From assembly GCA_002842095.1 (NCBI GenBank), contig PHCB01000007.1, forward strand, positions 1-64,000: DNA of 64,000 nt, in the 5' to 3' direction. Made by a program: the position numbers and the translations under genes. How positions within the stretch are numbered: the first letter of the stretch is position 1; each line of letters opens with the position of its first letter. The stretch comes from a candidate division BRC1 bacterium HGW-BRC1-1. GTDB lineage: Bacteria > Sumerlaeota > Sumerlaeia > Sumerlaeales > Sumerlaeaceae. This document shows, one piece after another, positions 7,432 to 16,352 of this stretch. The notes beneath the pieces are model-generated. The model ran no database searches. It saw only the letters and a program-made list of their open reading frames with translations, and was not told where the DNA came from.

Positions 7432-9021
7432 TTACTTATCTTTCGGAAACAGGTTCTCGCCGCGGGCTACTTTGGTGTTTTTCAGGTAGCCCCATTGGGT
7501 CAGCTCTTCCAACGGTACCTCGGTCATCTCGGCCGTGCAGCCGAGCTGCTGCCAGATTTTCTGGCTCGTTGCGGGGATGAACGGCGACAGCAACACTGCG
7601 GCCACGCGCAACCCCTCGCACAGCACGTACAGCACCGTGGTCAGGCGGTCGGCGTTGGTGGGGTCCTTGGCCAGCGCCCAGGGTTGTTGCGTTGTGATGT
7701 AGCCGTTCAGTGCGCTGATTCCCTCGAAGATATCCTGCAACATACCATTGAAGTTGAACGCATCGATTTCCGCCTCGTACGCGGTTTTTTCACCGTCGCC
7801 CTTCAGGGGTTGGAACAGCACCGTCATGGCGGAAATCACCGCGCGGTCTTCGTCGGTGTACTTGCCGGGCGCACGCACTTCGCTGTCCTGATACTTGCCC
7901 ACCATGGTCAGGCTGCGCGCCACGAGGTTGCCCAGTTTGTCTGCCAGATCCGCGCTGTAGCGGGCCATGAGGGCGTCCTCGGTGAAGAGGCCGTCCTGCC
8001 CATAGCTTATCTCGGCCATCAGAAAATAGCGCAATGGGTCGGGGTTCCCGCCGAAGAGGGTCAGCACGTCGCGGGGGTTCACCACGTTGCCTTTGCTCTT
8101 CGACATCTTTTCCAATTGTCCGTCCACAACGCGGGTGCTTACGAACCCATGTCCGAAGACCCGTTTGGGCGGCTCCACTCCGGCGGCCATGAGCATGGCC
8201 GGCCACAGCAGGGTGTGGAATTTGAGGATGTCCTTGCCGACCACGTGCATGTCGGCGGGCCACCACTTGGCAAACTTTTCGGGGTCGCTGCCGTAGCCGA
8301 CGCCGGTGATGTAATTGAGCAGCGCATCGAACCAGACGTAGATCACGTGGCCCGGGTCGTCGGGCACGGGGATGCCCCAGGAGATGCTGGCGCGGGAGAT
8401 GCTGATGTCCTGCAAGCCGCCCTGCTTGAGGAAGGTGTTCACCATCTCGTTGCAGCGAAAGGTTGGCTGGATGAAGTCCGGGTGGTCCTCAATCCATTTC
8501 AACATCGCGTCGGTGTAATTCGAGAGCTTGAAAAAGTAGCTTTCCTCGGTGCGCCAGATCAGCTCGTGGCCGCTGTCGAAGGAGAAGCGCTTGCCGTCGC
8601 GTTCCACGGTCTGGTTCTCCAGATAAAACGCTTCGTCGGTTACCGAGTACCACCCCTCGTACTTGCCGAGATAGATGTCGCCACGGTCGCGCACGGCCTT
8701 CCAGAAGGCTACGACGCCCAGACCGTGGGCCTCGTCGGTGCTGCGGATGAAGATGTCGTGGCTGATGTTGAGGTCGCGCCAGAGTTCTTCGAATCGAGGG
8801 GAAATTTTGTCTGCATAATCACGGGGCGACATGCCGGCCTTCTCGGCCGAGTCGAGCATTTTCTGTCCGTGTTCGTCGGTGCCCGTTTGGAATATAACGT
8901 CGTAGCCCAGCAGGCGTTTGGCGCGGGCGACAACGTCGGTGCCAATCAGTTCAAAGGTGTGGCCGAGGTGGGGTTCGGCATTGGCGTAGGGAATGGCGGT
9001 GGTTATGTAGTAACGTTTCAT
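7432..9021 (-). CDS. metG: Methionyl-tRNA synthetase
   Basis: Class I synthetase that charges tRNA-Met. About 529 aa from the chosen ATG (MKRYYITTAIPY), the family-typical first residues; a longer TTG-started form (to 9054) adds 11 unlikely residues. The ATP-binding HIGH equivalent is PHLGHT (about residues 17-22), and KMSKSKGN is at about 305-312. The connective peptide has GWYSVTDEAFYLENQ without the CxxC pairs, so it is the zinc-less subtype, and it lacks the C-terminal EMAP tRNA-binding domain. The anticodon-binding helical domain is complete. It is alone, convergent with the acyltransferase gene. Confidence 0.97.
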   Translation of the reverse strand: MKRYYITTAIPYANAEPHLGHTFELIGTDVVARAKRLLGYDVIFQTGTDEHGQKMLDSAEKAGMSPRDYADKISPRFEELWRDLNISHDIFIRSTDEAHGLGVVAFWKAVRDRGDIYLGKYEGWYSVTDEAFYLENQTVERDGKRFSFDSGHELIWRTEESYFFKLSNYTDAMLKWIEDHPDFIQPTFRCNEMVNTFLKQGGLQDISISRASISWGIPVPDDPGHVIYVWFDALLNYITGVGYGSDPEKFAKWWPADMHVVGKDILKFHTLLWPAMLMAAGVEPPKRVFGHGFVSTRVVDGQLEKMSKSKGNVVNPRDVLTLFGGNPDPLRYFLMAEISYGQDGLFTEDALMARYSADLADKLGNLVARSLTMVGKYQDSEVRAPGKYTDEDRAVISAMTVLFQPLKGDGEKTAYEAEIDAFNFNGMLQDIFEGISALNGYITTQQPWALAKDPTNADRLTTVLYVLCEGLRVAAVLLSPFIPATSQKIWQQLGCTAEMTEVPLEELTQWGYLKNTKVARGENLFPKDK

Positions 9022-9236
9022 GGGTGAGATTGTGGGGGGGTGTTGTCCGGGCAAGGCAAAGGAAATTGCATGGGGGCAATCCGGGCTTTTAACGGCGCAT
9101 TGGATAGCTATTGACCATTTGAGTCTTCAAACGGATTCGTTTCTCTGGTTCAACGCTAAGGAACGGGCTGGATTTTGACCACTCACCAACAACTCAGAGA
9201 ACAGCATGACTCCGACGGCAGCGAGGGAGCGCCGCA

Positions 9237-12200
9237 TTGAACCTGCGAACTCCAGCCATGTGGTGGTCTTACGTCAAGTCACGGCATTTCCTTTCGATAA
9301 CCCTCCCGATCCTTTTGGTACTGGGTATCGCGGGGGCCGTGGCCACAACCATTGCAGCACGCAACGAACATGCGACCCTGCGGGCGAATCTCGAACGCCG
9401 GGTATTGATGGCGGTGCTGGCGTTCGATTCGAGTGCCTGGTACCGATTCACTTCGGTGGATTTCGATTCTGAGGATCCTCATTATGACATTCTGCTGACG
9501 AAGTTACGCTCCCTCACGGACGTCAGCGCGGGTATCAACGAGGCGGGTCTGTACATGTTACAGGAGGCGGGAAGTGATACGATTCTTCTCGTGGGCGACT
9601 CTAATTCTTCCGAGAATGACGGTTCCCCACCCTCCAGTCATGTGGTTCTTCAGCCGTCGCAAATGCTGCTGAATACTTTTGAGGGACGCACCAGCGAGCC
9701 CGGACGGGTGAATTCCGAAGGGCCGGTGTCGGATTCCAGCAGGACCTGGTATGTCGGCTACACTCCGGTTACTTATCCCGGCACCTTTGATGTGATTGGC
9801 GTTCTGGCTTTGAAGGCCGATGCCCGGGCCTGGCACATGCGGGTGATGGAGGTGGCGGCCTCCTACCTGCTTACCACGGTACTGCTCTGTGCGCTGGTGC
9901 TCTTTTTCAGCGCGCACACTTTTTACATTCGCCGGTCGAGCCAGAGACTTGCGGAGTCCGAACAGCGATTCCGCGACATGGCGTTGAGTTGTTCCGACTG
10001 GTTGTGGGAAATCGACGAGATCAATCATTATGTTTATTGCTCGGAGGGCGTGGAGAAAGTTGCCGGAATTCATCCGGATCGTTTGATTGGCCGGACACCC
10101 TTCGATTTCATGGAACCGGCGGAGGGGGACGCTTTTCGCAATCGTCTCGCTGAACTGAGAGCCACCGGTGGGAGTCTTTTCGAGTATGAACGTCGGATTA
10201 TAAAAAAGCCGGACAGGCCGCTGATGGTGCTGACCAGTTGCGTGCCGACGTTTTATGAAGATGGGAAGGCTCGTGGCTTTCGTGGCGTGAACATCGACAT
10301 CACCAAGCGACGCGCGCAAAGTGACCAACTAAGGCGTTTGCGACGGGCGGTGGAGTCAACCGTTGAATCGATCATCCTTATAAATGCCATGGGCATTATC
10401 GTGGATGTGAATCATGCCACTTCGAACCAGATCGGTTTAAGCCGTGAGGAATTAATCGGTCAACCCATCCAGATTTTGCGGTTCGATAAGATCGATCCCG
10501 AGGCCGGTCGCGCCATGCTGAAAGGTCTGCGGGAAGGCATACCCTGGCAGGGGATTCTTTGGTTCACAAACTCTCAGGGGCGCATAATGGAAATGTCGGG
10601 CACATTGTCGCCCATCATTGATGACCGGGTTTCTGAGGGCTCTGTGATGGTTCTGCACGATATCACCGAGGCCGGTGAAGCTCAACGTGAGATCGAGCGG
10701 CAGAATCGCGAGTTGGAAGTGGCCCGTCGCGAGGCTGAGGGGGCGTTGAAGGTGAAGGACGAATTTCTCGCCAACATCAGCCATGAGATTCGGACACCCT
10801 TGAATGCCGTCATCGGCATGTCCAACCTGCTGCTGGAAACGGAACTGGAACCGCTGCAGCACGAATACGCCGAAATCGGACGCAGTGCTGGGGAACAGCT
10901 TCTGGCCCTCGTCAATGATTTCCTCGATATTTCAAAAATCGAGTCGGGAAATCTGACGCTTGAATCCATCGATTTCGACCTTCGGACATGTCTTGAGGAG
11001 GTCGTGGATCTCCTTGGGATGCGTGCCAACGAGAAGAACATCGAACTGGCATTGCTCGTGCGATCCACTGTTCCTGAACGGGTGGTGGGCGACCCGACAC
11101 GTTTGCGGCAGATTGTGCTAAACCTTGTTTCAAATGCCGTGAAATTCACTGATTTGGGTCATGTGGCCATAGAGGCTGAAGCGCGGGTCATGGGTGAGGG
11201 GAAGATCCGGCTTTATATTTCCGTCAGCGACACCGGGATTGGAATTCCCGAGACGGCGCTACCGGGTTTGTTTACCCTGTTTCATCAACTCGATTCTTCA
11301 ATTACGCGGCGCTATGGCGGGACCGGACTGGGATTGTCCATTTGCAAAAAGCTGGTTTCGGCCATGAACGGCAGCATTGAGGTGGAAAGCGCTGTTGGTA
11401 AAGGGTCCACCTTCCGGTTCAGTGTTGGCCTCGAAATGGCAAAGTCGCGGGTCGCCTTTGATACGGGTCGACGTCTGAAAATGAATGGCCGCAACATGCT
11501 CATCATCGACTCTCATCGTCTGAACCAATTTGTTGTGGGGGAAATGCTTAATCAGTGGCATTGTCGTCACACGGCGGCAACCAGCGCGAGTGAAGCAATC
11601 AATCGGTTATATGAAGCCATCAGCCAGAACGAGATGTTCGACATCGTTATTCTGGACAGCAGCGTACCCGATGCGGAAGGTATGAACCTGGCCACACGTA
11701 TTCGTCAGGTGCCGGGGGCGGAAAACGTGCCGCTGGTGATGTTGACCAGTACGCCCCGGGTGGGAGATGCCGCACGCATGCGCGACGCGGGCTTCATGGC
11801 TTATCTGACAAAGCCGATCAAGGCCGGCCATTTGCTCGAAGCGTTGAGTGCTGTAATGGGACGGGCGCAAGACAAACTTAGCGGTTCCCAGAATCCGGTT
11901 GGGGAATCTGGCAAGGTCGGGGAGTCGCCGCAGATCATTACGCGTCATATATTGGCGGAATCACGGCGCAGCCATTTGAAGATCCTTGTCGTTGAAGACA
12001 ACAAGGTAAACCAGATGGTGGCCATTCGTTTGCTGGAGCGGCTCGGTTACCACGCCGATGTGGCGGCCAATGGGCGGGAAGCTTTGCAGGCTTTGCGGGA
12101 GGGGAATTACAGCCTGGTTTTGATGGACTGTCAGATGCCGGAAATGGACGGGTATGCCGCCACGCGCGCATTGCGGCAGGAAGAAGCCCGAAGCGAAAGT

Positions 12201-12374
12201 CACGCTCATGTTGTCATCGTGGCGATGACCGCGGAAGCAATGAAGGGTGACAGGGAGCGCTGTCTGTCGGCGGGGATGGACGATTACATCGCAAAGCCCG
12301 TCAATCTGAAGGAACTCGAAAGCGTGCTGCTGCGTTATCTGGGCATGGATGAATCTGAAGGGGCGCCTGTGTAA
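9237..12374 (+). CDS. Membrane hybrid sensor histidine kinase with two receiver domains
   Basis: A 1045-aa signalling kinase. Order: TM helix (about residues 18-38); extracytoplasmic sensor region; second TM (about 205-228); two PAS domains (about 240-365 and 365-480); HisKA with the phosphorylatable His516 in ANISHEIRTPLN; HATPase with DTGIGIP and GGTGLGLSI; then two receivers. The last receiver is canonical (VVEDN, phospho-Asp964 in LMDCQMPEMDG, Lys in YIAKP). The first keeps Asp807 (VILDSSVPD) but its acidic pair is reduced to IIDSH, so it may be a weak or pseudo-receiver. The TTG start has an AGGGAG site 8 bp upstream; an ATG at 9258 is possible. No dedicated response regulator is adjacent; the ligand is unknown. 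Confidence 0.93.
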   Translation: MNLRTPAMWWSYVKSRHFLSITLPILLVLGIAGAVATTIAARNEHATLRANLERRVLMAVLAFDSSAWYRFTSVDFDSEDPHYDILLTKLRSLTDVSAGINEAGLYMLQEAGSDTILLVGDSNSSENDGSPPSSHVVLQPSQMLLNTFEGRTSEPGRVNSEGPVSDSSRTWYVGYTPVTYPGTFDVIGVLALKADARAWHMRVMEVAASYLLTTVLLCALVLFFSAHTFYIRRSSQRLAESEQRFRDMALSCSDWLWEIDEINHYVYCSEGVEKVAGIHPDRLIGRTPFDFMEPAEGDAFRNRLAELRATGGSLFEYERRIIKKPDRPLMVLTSCVPTFYEDGKARGFRGVNIDITKRRAQSDQLRRLRRAVESTVESIILINAMGIIVDVNHATSNQIGLSREELIGQPIQILRFDKIDPEAGRAMLKGLREGIPWQGILWFTNSQGRIMEMSGTLSPIIDDRVSEGSVMVLHDITEAGEAQREIERQNRELEVARREAEGALKVKDEFLANISHEIRTPLNAVIGMSNLLLETELEPLQHEYAEIGRSAGEQLLALVNDFLDISKIESGNLTLESIDFDLRTCLEEVVDLLGMRANEKNIELALLVRSTVPERVVGDPTRLRQIVLNLVSNAVKFTDLGHVAIEAEARVMGEGKIRLYISVSDTGIGIPETALPGLFTLFHQLDSSITRRYGGTGLGLSICKKLVSAMNGSIEVESAVGKGSTFRFSVGLEMAKSRVAFDTGRRLKMNGRNMLIIDSHRLNQFVVGEMLNQWHCRHTAATSASEAINRLYEAISQNEMFDIVILDSSVPDAEGMNLATRIRQVPGAENVPLVMLTSTPRVGDAARMRDAGFMAYLTKPIKAGHLLEALSAVMGRAQDKLSGSQNPVGESGKVGESPQIITRHILAESRRSHLKILVVEDNKVNQMVAIRLLERLGYHADVAANGREALQALREGNYSLVLMDCQMPEMDGYAATRALRQEEARSESHAHVVIVAMTAEAMKGDRERCLSAGMDDYIAKPVNLKELESVLLRYLGMDESEGAPV

Positions 12375-12418
12375 CGAAGGCAGGGGGCCGGGCCGGGGTT
12401 TTGCTTCGCAAACAGAAA

Positions 12419-12460
12419 CGCCCTGCGACAGAAGCCTTTGGGGGCCGGTGGCGCAGGGCG
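12419..12460. terminator. Possible hairpin terminator between convergent genes
   Basis: Perfect 9-bp arms cgccctgcg (12419-12427) and cgcagggcg (12452-12460) lie between the kinase gene and the facing secreted-protein gene. No T-tract follows, so a terminator role is uncertain. Confidence 0.3.
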
Positions 12461-12490
12461 ATTGGGAACTGTTCTGTTTGGTGGTGGGGG

Positions 12491-14026
12491 TTACTTGTTC
12501 TTGCCGAGGATGGAATCCATCATGCCGCCATGGGGCTGGGCGGGCTGGTTGGGTGCCGGGGTGGCGACAAGCGTGCGGAACTCGCCGGGGCGGATTCCGT
12601 TCGCAGCGGAGGGAGCCTCCACTGCGGCGTCGGGTGTCGATTGCATGGCGGAGTTGAGGGCGGCGTCATTGGAGATGCCCATGGGTGCTGTGTTCACAGG
12701 CACGGAAGAGTTCTGTGCGGGTGCGAAGGGTGGCGGAATGACCGCAGCGCCCGCCGGTTGAGACGGTTGCAATGCGCCCGTCGGCTGCATGGGTGTGCCT
12801 GTGGAAGGAACTGCGGGGGCGGCATCGGTGCGATTGCGCCCGAACAACCCGCCAAAGATACCGCGGCGGGGTGCCGCCGGGGCGCCTGATCCCTGGCCGC
12901 CGAGGGCGCGATCGGCGTCGCGCTTAAAGGTGCGGAAATCGCGAGGTACACTGACCACCCCAAGGGCGGTTGCAGGGCCGTCGGCTGCGGGGCGGGTGAT
13001 GAGGATGGTCGGCGTATTGGTGATGCCTGCCTGTTGGGCGCCACTTTTCTCAGCCATGATTTCGTCCAACCAGCGGCCGGAACGTGCTCCGGCTTCGAAC
13101 TTTGTCATGTCCAGACTCAGCGATTGGGCATAGGTGAGGATGGTTCCCTCGTTCAGATTTTGCTGATTGGACAGCAGGAGCTGGCGCATGTCCCAATAGC
13201 GACCCTGCTCACCAGCGAGGCGGGCGGCCTGCTCGGCTGCCAGAGCCTGGGGGTGGATGTCCAGCGGGAGGGCGCGAACTTCATAGCGCACGGCACCCGT
13301 GTCGATGTAGTCGCGTCGAACTTCGGGGAAGATCGTTTCGAAGTAGCGGCGTGAGTCGGGACATTGCAGATCGGTGAATTCGATCATCAGGATGGAAGCA
13401 TCTGCGTTTCCGAGAAAACGTTGTTCCTGAACTCTGGCCCTGAGGGAAGCGACCGTCTCTTTGGCTTTTTTGTCCGAGTCGTCTTTCGTGACAGTTTTTT
13501 TAGTCTCGCTGCGGGAAGTAGTCGGTTTCGTCGTTTTGCGGACCGGTGCCTTCTCTTCGTTGTCCGAGTCGGATTTTTTCGCGACGGATTTCTTCGGAGC
13601 GGGCTCGGACTCTTTCTTGGTCTGAGCGGGTTTTTCCACAGCTTTGGGTTCGGGTGTCTTGGCGGTTTCGCCGGGTCTCATGGGCAGAGCCGGGTCGTCG
13701 AGATCGGCATCCGAGGCGGCTGCCGCGGGAGCCGGGGCTTCGGGTGTGGCCGAGGCTTCAGCCGGGGCCGGTTCTTCCTTGCCGGTGAAGGCGGAGGAGG
13801 GGGTGGCCGGAGGATTAATGTCCTGAATCGGGACCGGAGCGCCCGGTGTGGCGGTGGCTTCCGCCGGGGTGGGCGTTGTTGCGGATTGGTTGACGGCTTG
13901 TATGGCAGCTTGAGCCGCCGCCTGAGCCGCCTGGCGTGTTGCCTCCTCGGCTGTTTGGGCGTTGCAGGGGGTGAGAGCGGCGGCCATGAGAGCGAGGCCG
14001 GCGAGCAGGTGTAGCAAACGATGCAT
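12491..14026 (-). CDS. Secreted DsbA/thioredoxin_4-like protein with Ala/Pro/Lys-rich linker
   Basis: A 511-aa exported protein. Signal peptide at residues 1-23 (MHRLLHLLAGLALMAAAL...CNA). A long low-complexity region rich in Ala, Pro, Glu and then Lys/Ser/Thr follows to about residue 195. A DsbA-like thioredoxin fold (about 200-390) has FTDLQCPDS at the active-site position and GITNTPTILI for the cis-Pro loop. The usual CPxC is CPDS (Cys222, Ser225), so it cannot form the normal intramolecular disulfide and may act as a one-Cys enzyme or a binding module. The C-terminal 120 residues are Pro/Ala/Gly-rich. A GGAGGA ribosome site precedes the ATG. The partner is unknown. Confidence 0.8.
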   Translation of the reverse strand: MHRLLHLLAGLALMAAALTPCNAQTAEEATRQAAQAAAQAAIQAVNQSATTPTPAEATATPGAPVPIQDINPPATPSSAFTGKEEPAPAEASATPEAPAPAAAASDADLDDPALPMRPGETAKTPEPKAVEKPAQTKKESEPAPKKSVAKKSDSDNEEKAPVRKTTKPTTSRSETKKTVTKDDSDKKAKETVASLRARVQEQRFLGNADASILMIEFTDLQCPDSRRYFETIFPEVRRDYIDTGAVRYEVRALPLDIHPQALAAEQAARLAGEQGRYWDMRQLLLSNQQNLNEGTILTYAQSLSLDMTKFEAGARSGRWLDEIMAEKSGAQQAGITNTPTILITRPAADGPATALGVVSVPRDFRTFKRDADRALGGQGSGAPAAPRRGIFGGLFGRNRTDAAPAVPSTGTPMQPTGALQPSQPAGAAVIPPPFAPAQNSSVPVNTAPMGISNDAALNSAMQSTPDAAVEAPSAANGIRPGEFRTLVATPAPNQPAQPHGGMMDSILGKNK

Positions 14027-14346
14027 CGTAAAGTTCCTCCACAGGGAGAACGGGAAATGGTGTCAATTGCGGCGATTCGACTACTCGGCCCGAGGGTGCG
14101 TCAAGGGGAGTGTGCCTTTTTTTCAAAATGTTTGGGGAGGAAAAAAGGGAGGGTATGGCCGATAACATGATAACCATGAACCGGAGGTTCGGCCGGCGAA
14201 GATAGAGTTGTCTCTTCTTTCAATGAGCGAGAGGGTTCCTTGGTTAATCAATTATCCCCCAGAAATTTGATCGAACGGGTTGTTTTTCCGGGGTTGGTAA
14301 TATTTCGCTTTACGACGCCGGTGTCGGACCGCAATCTCCGCGCCGA
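14027..14346. other. Divergent intergenic region (320 bp)
   Basis: Lies between the divergent DsbA-like and HAD genes, so it must hold both promoters. It contains AT-rich patches (for example ggttaatcaattatcc near 14240) but no convincing -35/-10 pair, palindrome or RNA gene was recognised. Confidence 0.4.
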
Positions 14347-15129
14347 ATGATGTCAGACACCCCCCATATCGAGATTCTGTTTTTTGACGTCGGCAACGTG
14401 CTCGTTTCCGATGATCCTTCGGCGCTGTTTATTTATCGCCGCCTCTTCGACCATCTGCATGCGTCTCAGGATGGTGATGCTCCCACTGCGGAGAAGTTTT
14501 TTGAGTATCGCACGACCTTCACCCAGAAGGGCGGCATGTTGTGGGACTTTGTATCCCACGTGCTGGGGGAAGGCCTTGCGCGTCGTTTTCAGATGGCAAC
14601 CCGCCGCGACCTTTATCATGAGTGGGAGAAGTACTCACCTGCCATTCCCTCCATGGAACAGGCAGTTCAGACCCTCTACAAGGAAGGGTGGCGCCTTGGT
14701 ATTCTGGCCAATCAACCTCCTGAAGTGGAGCGCCTGCTGAGGGCGCGCAAACTGTGGGACCTGTTCGAGGTTCACGCCGTGAGTGATGTGCTGGGCTTTT
14801 CGAAACCCGATCCCCGCCTGTTTCAGCGGGCCTTGGAAAAGGCGGGAGTTGCCGCGGCTCGGTCGTTGATGATTGGTGATCGCGTGGACAACGACGTGGC
14901 TCCGGCCAAGGCGCTGGGCATGCGCACCATGCAGATTTGTCTGGATGCGAAAACGCGAGGATGGGAACCGGATGATGATTTTGCCCGGGCGTACTTCGAG
15001 AGTGTTTCGAAGTGCAATGTGTCGGGCCGCGCTCCGGCCAATGCGGACGAAACGCCTGATTATGTGGTGCGGTCGGCGGACGAACTGGTTTCGGTTATCC
15101 GCGGATTGCGGCCCCCCGACTCGAATTAA
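14347..15129 (+). CDS. HAD-superfamily hydrolase (subfamily IA)
   Basis: Predicted cytosolic phosphatase of 260 aa; substrate unknown. HAD motif I is FFDVGNVLV (the nucleophile Asp is in the DxGN form seen in YihX-like members), motif II LANQPPE, motif III Lys in FSKPDPRLF and motif IV MIGDRVDNDV. The helical cap lies between motifs I and II. After the core there is a 50-residue tail with a VVRSADELVSVI helix, common in this group. Its TAA stop overlaps the lpxK TAA stop on the other strand (shared ttaa at 15126-15129). Two ATGs in tandem mark the start, without a clear ribosome site. Confidence 0.85.
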   Translation: MMSDTPHIEILFFDVGNVLVSDDPSALFIYRRLFDHLHASQDGDAPTAEKFFEYRTTFTQKGGMLWDFVSHVLGEGLARRFQMATRRDLYHEWEKYSPAIPSMEQAVQTLYKEGWRLGILANQPPEVERLLRARKLWDLFEVHAVSDVLGFSKPDPRLFQRALEKAGVAAARSLMIGDRVDNDVAPAKALGMRTMQICLDAKTRGWEPDDDFARAYFESVSKCNVSGRAPANADETPDYVVRSADELVSVIRGLRPPDSN

Positions 15130-16190
15130 CCCGCGAGGGGCTGCCCCGGGACGGCGCGTTGCAGGAGCGAGTCGAACTCTGCGAGGGGTTCCAGTTCCAC
15201 GCGTTGCCTGAGTATCAGCAGGCGAAGCGGGGCCGGCAGCGCGTTTGCATCAATCTTCACGGCATCCTTTGCGGTTACAATGATATCATTGGTCCCGTGA
15301 CTGCGCGCTGCCTGGGCGATTTTCTCGATGGTCTGGGAGTCGTATCGGACATGGTCGCGCAGGGGGAGGGGATGGATGGTGAGTCCCAATGCGCGAAGAG
15401 AGGCGAAAAACTGATCCGGATGCGCAATGCCCGCGCACGCCACGGTTGGGCCCGTGGGCAGATCCGGCACATCGCGACCGTCGGCGGTGGTTAGCCGGTC
15501 GGACACGAACCGCGCGCGAAATTGTGGGAGGGACGGGAAAAGTTCTGACACCAGTGCCTCGTTGTCAGCGGTGTGATCGGGGGAACTTCCGACACGAGTA
15601 TGCACAACGGCCGCGGCCCGGCGCAAGGCGCTGGGCGGTTCACGCAGATCGCCGGCGGGACACACGCGTTGCCGCGCAAGATGGCGTGTCGCGTCAAGCA
15701 GCACGATGTCCGCGTTGCGGGCCATGGCCAGATGCTGGAAACCATCGTCGAGAACGATGCAATCGCAGTCACATTTTTGCATCAGTTCGGTGGCCGCTTT
15801 GATGCGATCCGCACAAACGGCCACGGGCACGCCGGGGAGTTGGCGGGCGAGGAGAGCCGGTTCGTCACCGGCGGTGCGTGCATCTGCAAGTAAGGCGGGG
15901 GGCGTTTGACCATCGCTGACCAGCACCAGTTGGGCCGGTGAGCCTTCGCGCCCGTAGCCCCGACTTACAATGCCCGGGCGGCGTCCGGCGGCTTGCAGGC
16001 GGCGAACGACGAATTCCACCATGGGCGTCTTGCCGGTCCCACCCATGGACAGGTTCCCGACGCAGACGACCGGGATGGAAATTTCCCGCGTGCGCAACAT
16101 ACCGCGGCGATAAAGAGAGCCGCGGGCCGCCATGCCCAGTTCATAGGCCCAGCCCAGGGGGGAGAGAATTTTCGACAATGCATCGCTCAT
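15126..16190 (-). CDS. lpxK: Tetraacyldisaccharide 4'-kinase
   Basis: Inner-membrane-associated kinase that phosphorylates the 4' position of the lipid A disaccharide in the Raetz pathway. Evidence for family: early RGSLYRRGML region, P-loop SMGGTGKTPMVEFV, SRGYGR, AGDEPALLARQLP, and LDDGFQHLAMARNADIVLLDA. About 354 aa from the ATG at 16190 (MSDALSKILSPLGWAYELG); an upstream ATG at 16229 adds 13 residues. It is the main evidence in the window for an LPS-bearing outer membrane. Other lipid A genes are not nearby. The 3' end overlaps the HAD gene by 4 nt tail to tail. Confidence 0.95.
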   Translation of the reverse strand: MSDALSKILSPLGWAYELGMAARGSLYRRGMLRTREISIPVVCVGNLSMGGTGKTPMVEFVVRRLQAAGRRPGIVSRGYGREGSPAQLVLVSDGQTPPALLADARTAGDEPALLARQLPGVPVAVCADRIKAATELMQKCDCDCIVLDDGFQHLAMARNADIVLLDATRHLARQRVCPAGDLREPPSALRRAAAVVHTRVGSSPDHTADNEALVSELFPSLPQFRARFVSDRLTTADGRDVPDLPTGPTVACAGIAHPDQFFASLRALGLTIHPLPLRDHVRYDSQTIEKIAQAARSHGTNDIIVTAKDAVKIDANALPAPLRLLILRQRVELEPLAEFDSLLQRAVPGQPLAG

Positions 16191-16352
16191 GGCGATCCGT
16201 ATCAGGGGCGTGCGGCACCATTGTTGCAAGTTTCATCCATCCATGGCGGATGGGCCGGTCGGTGTTTGGCTCTTGATGCCGCATAATTTCTCCAAATTGC
16301 GTTTTTCGTGGTTGCGCGAGTGCGGCGCATTCTCTTTAGACTCAAGCCCGTT

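Noticed and set aside
7243-9027. 594-aa open frame on the plus strand
   Set aside because: Antisense to metG across its whole length; composition is His/Gly/Val-rich as expected of a shadow frame, no recognisable domain.
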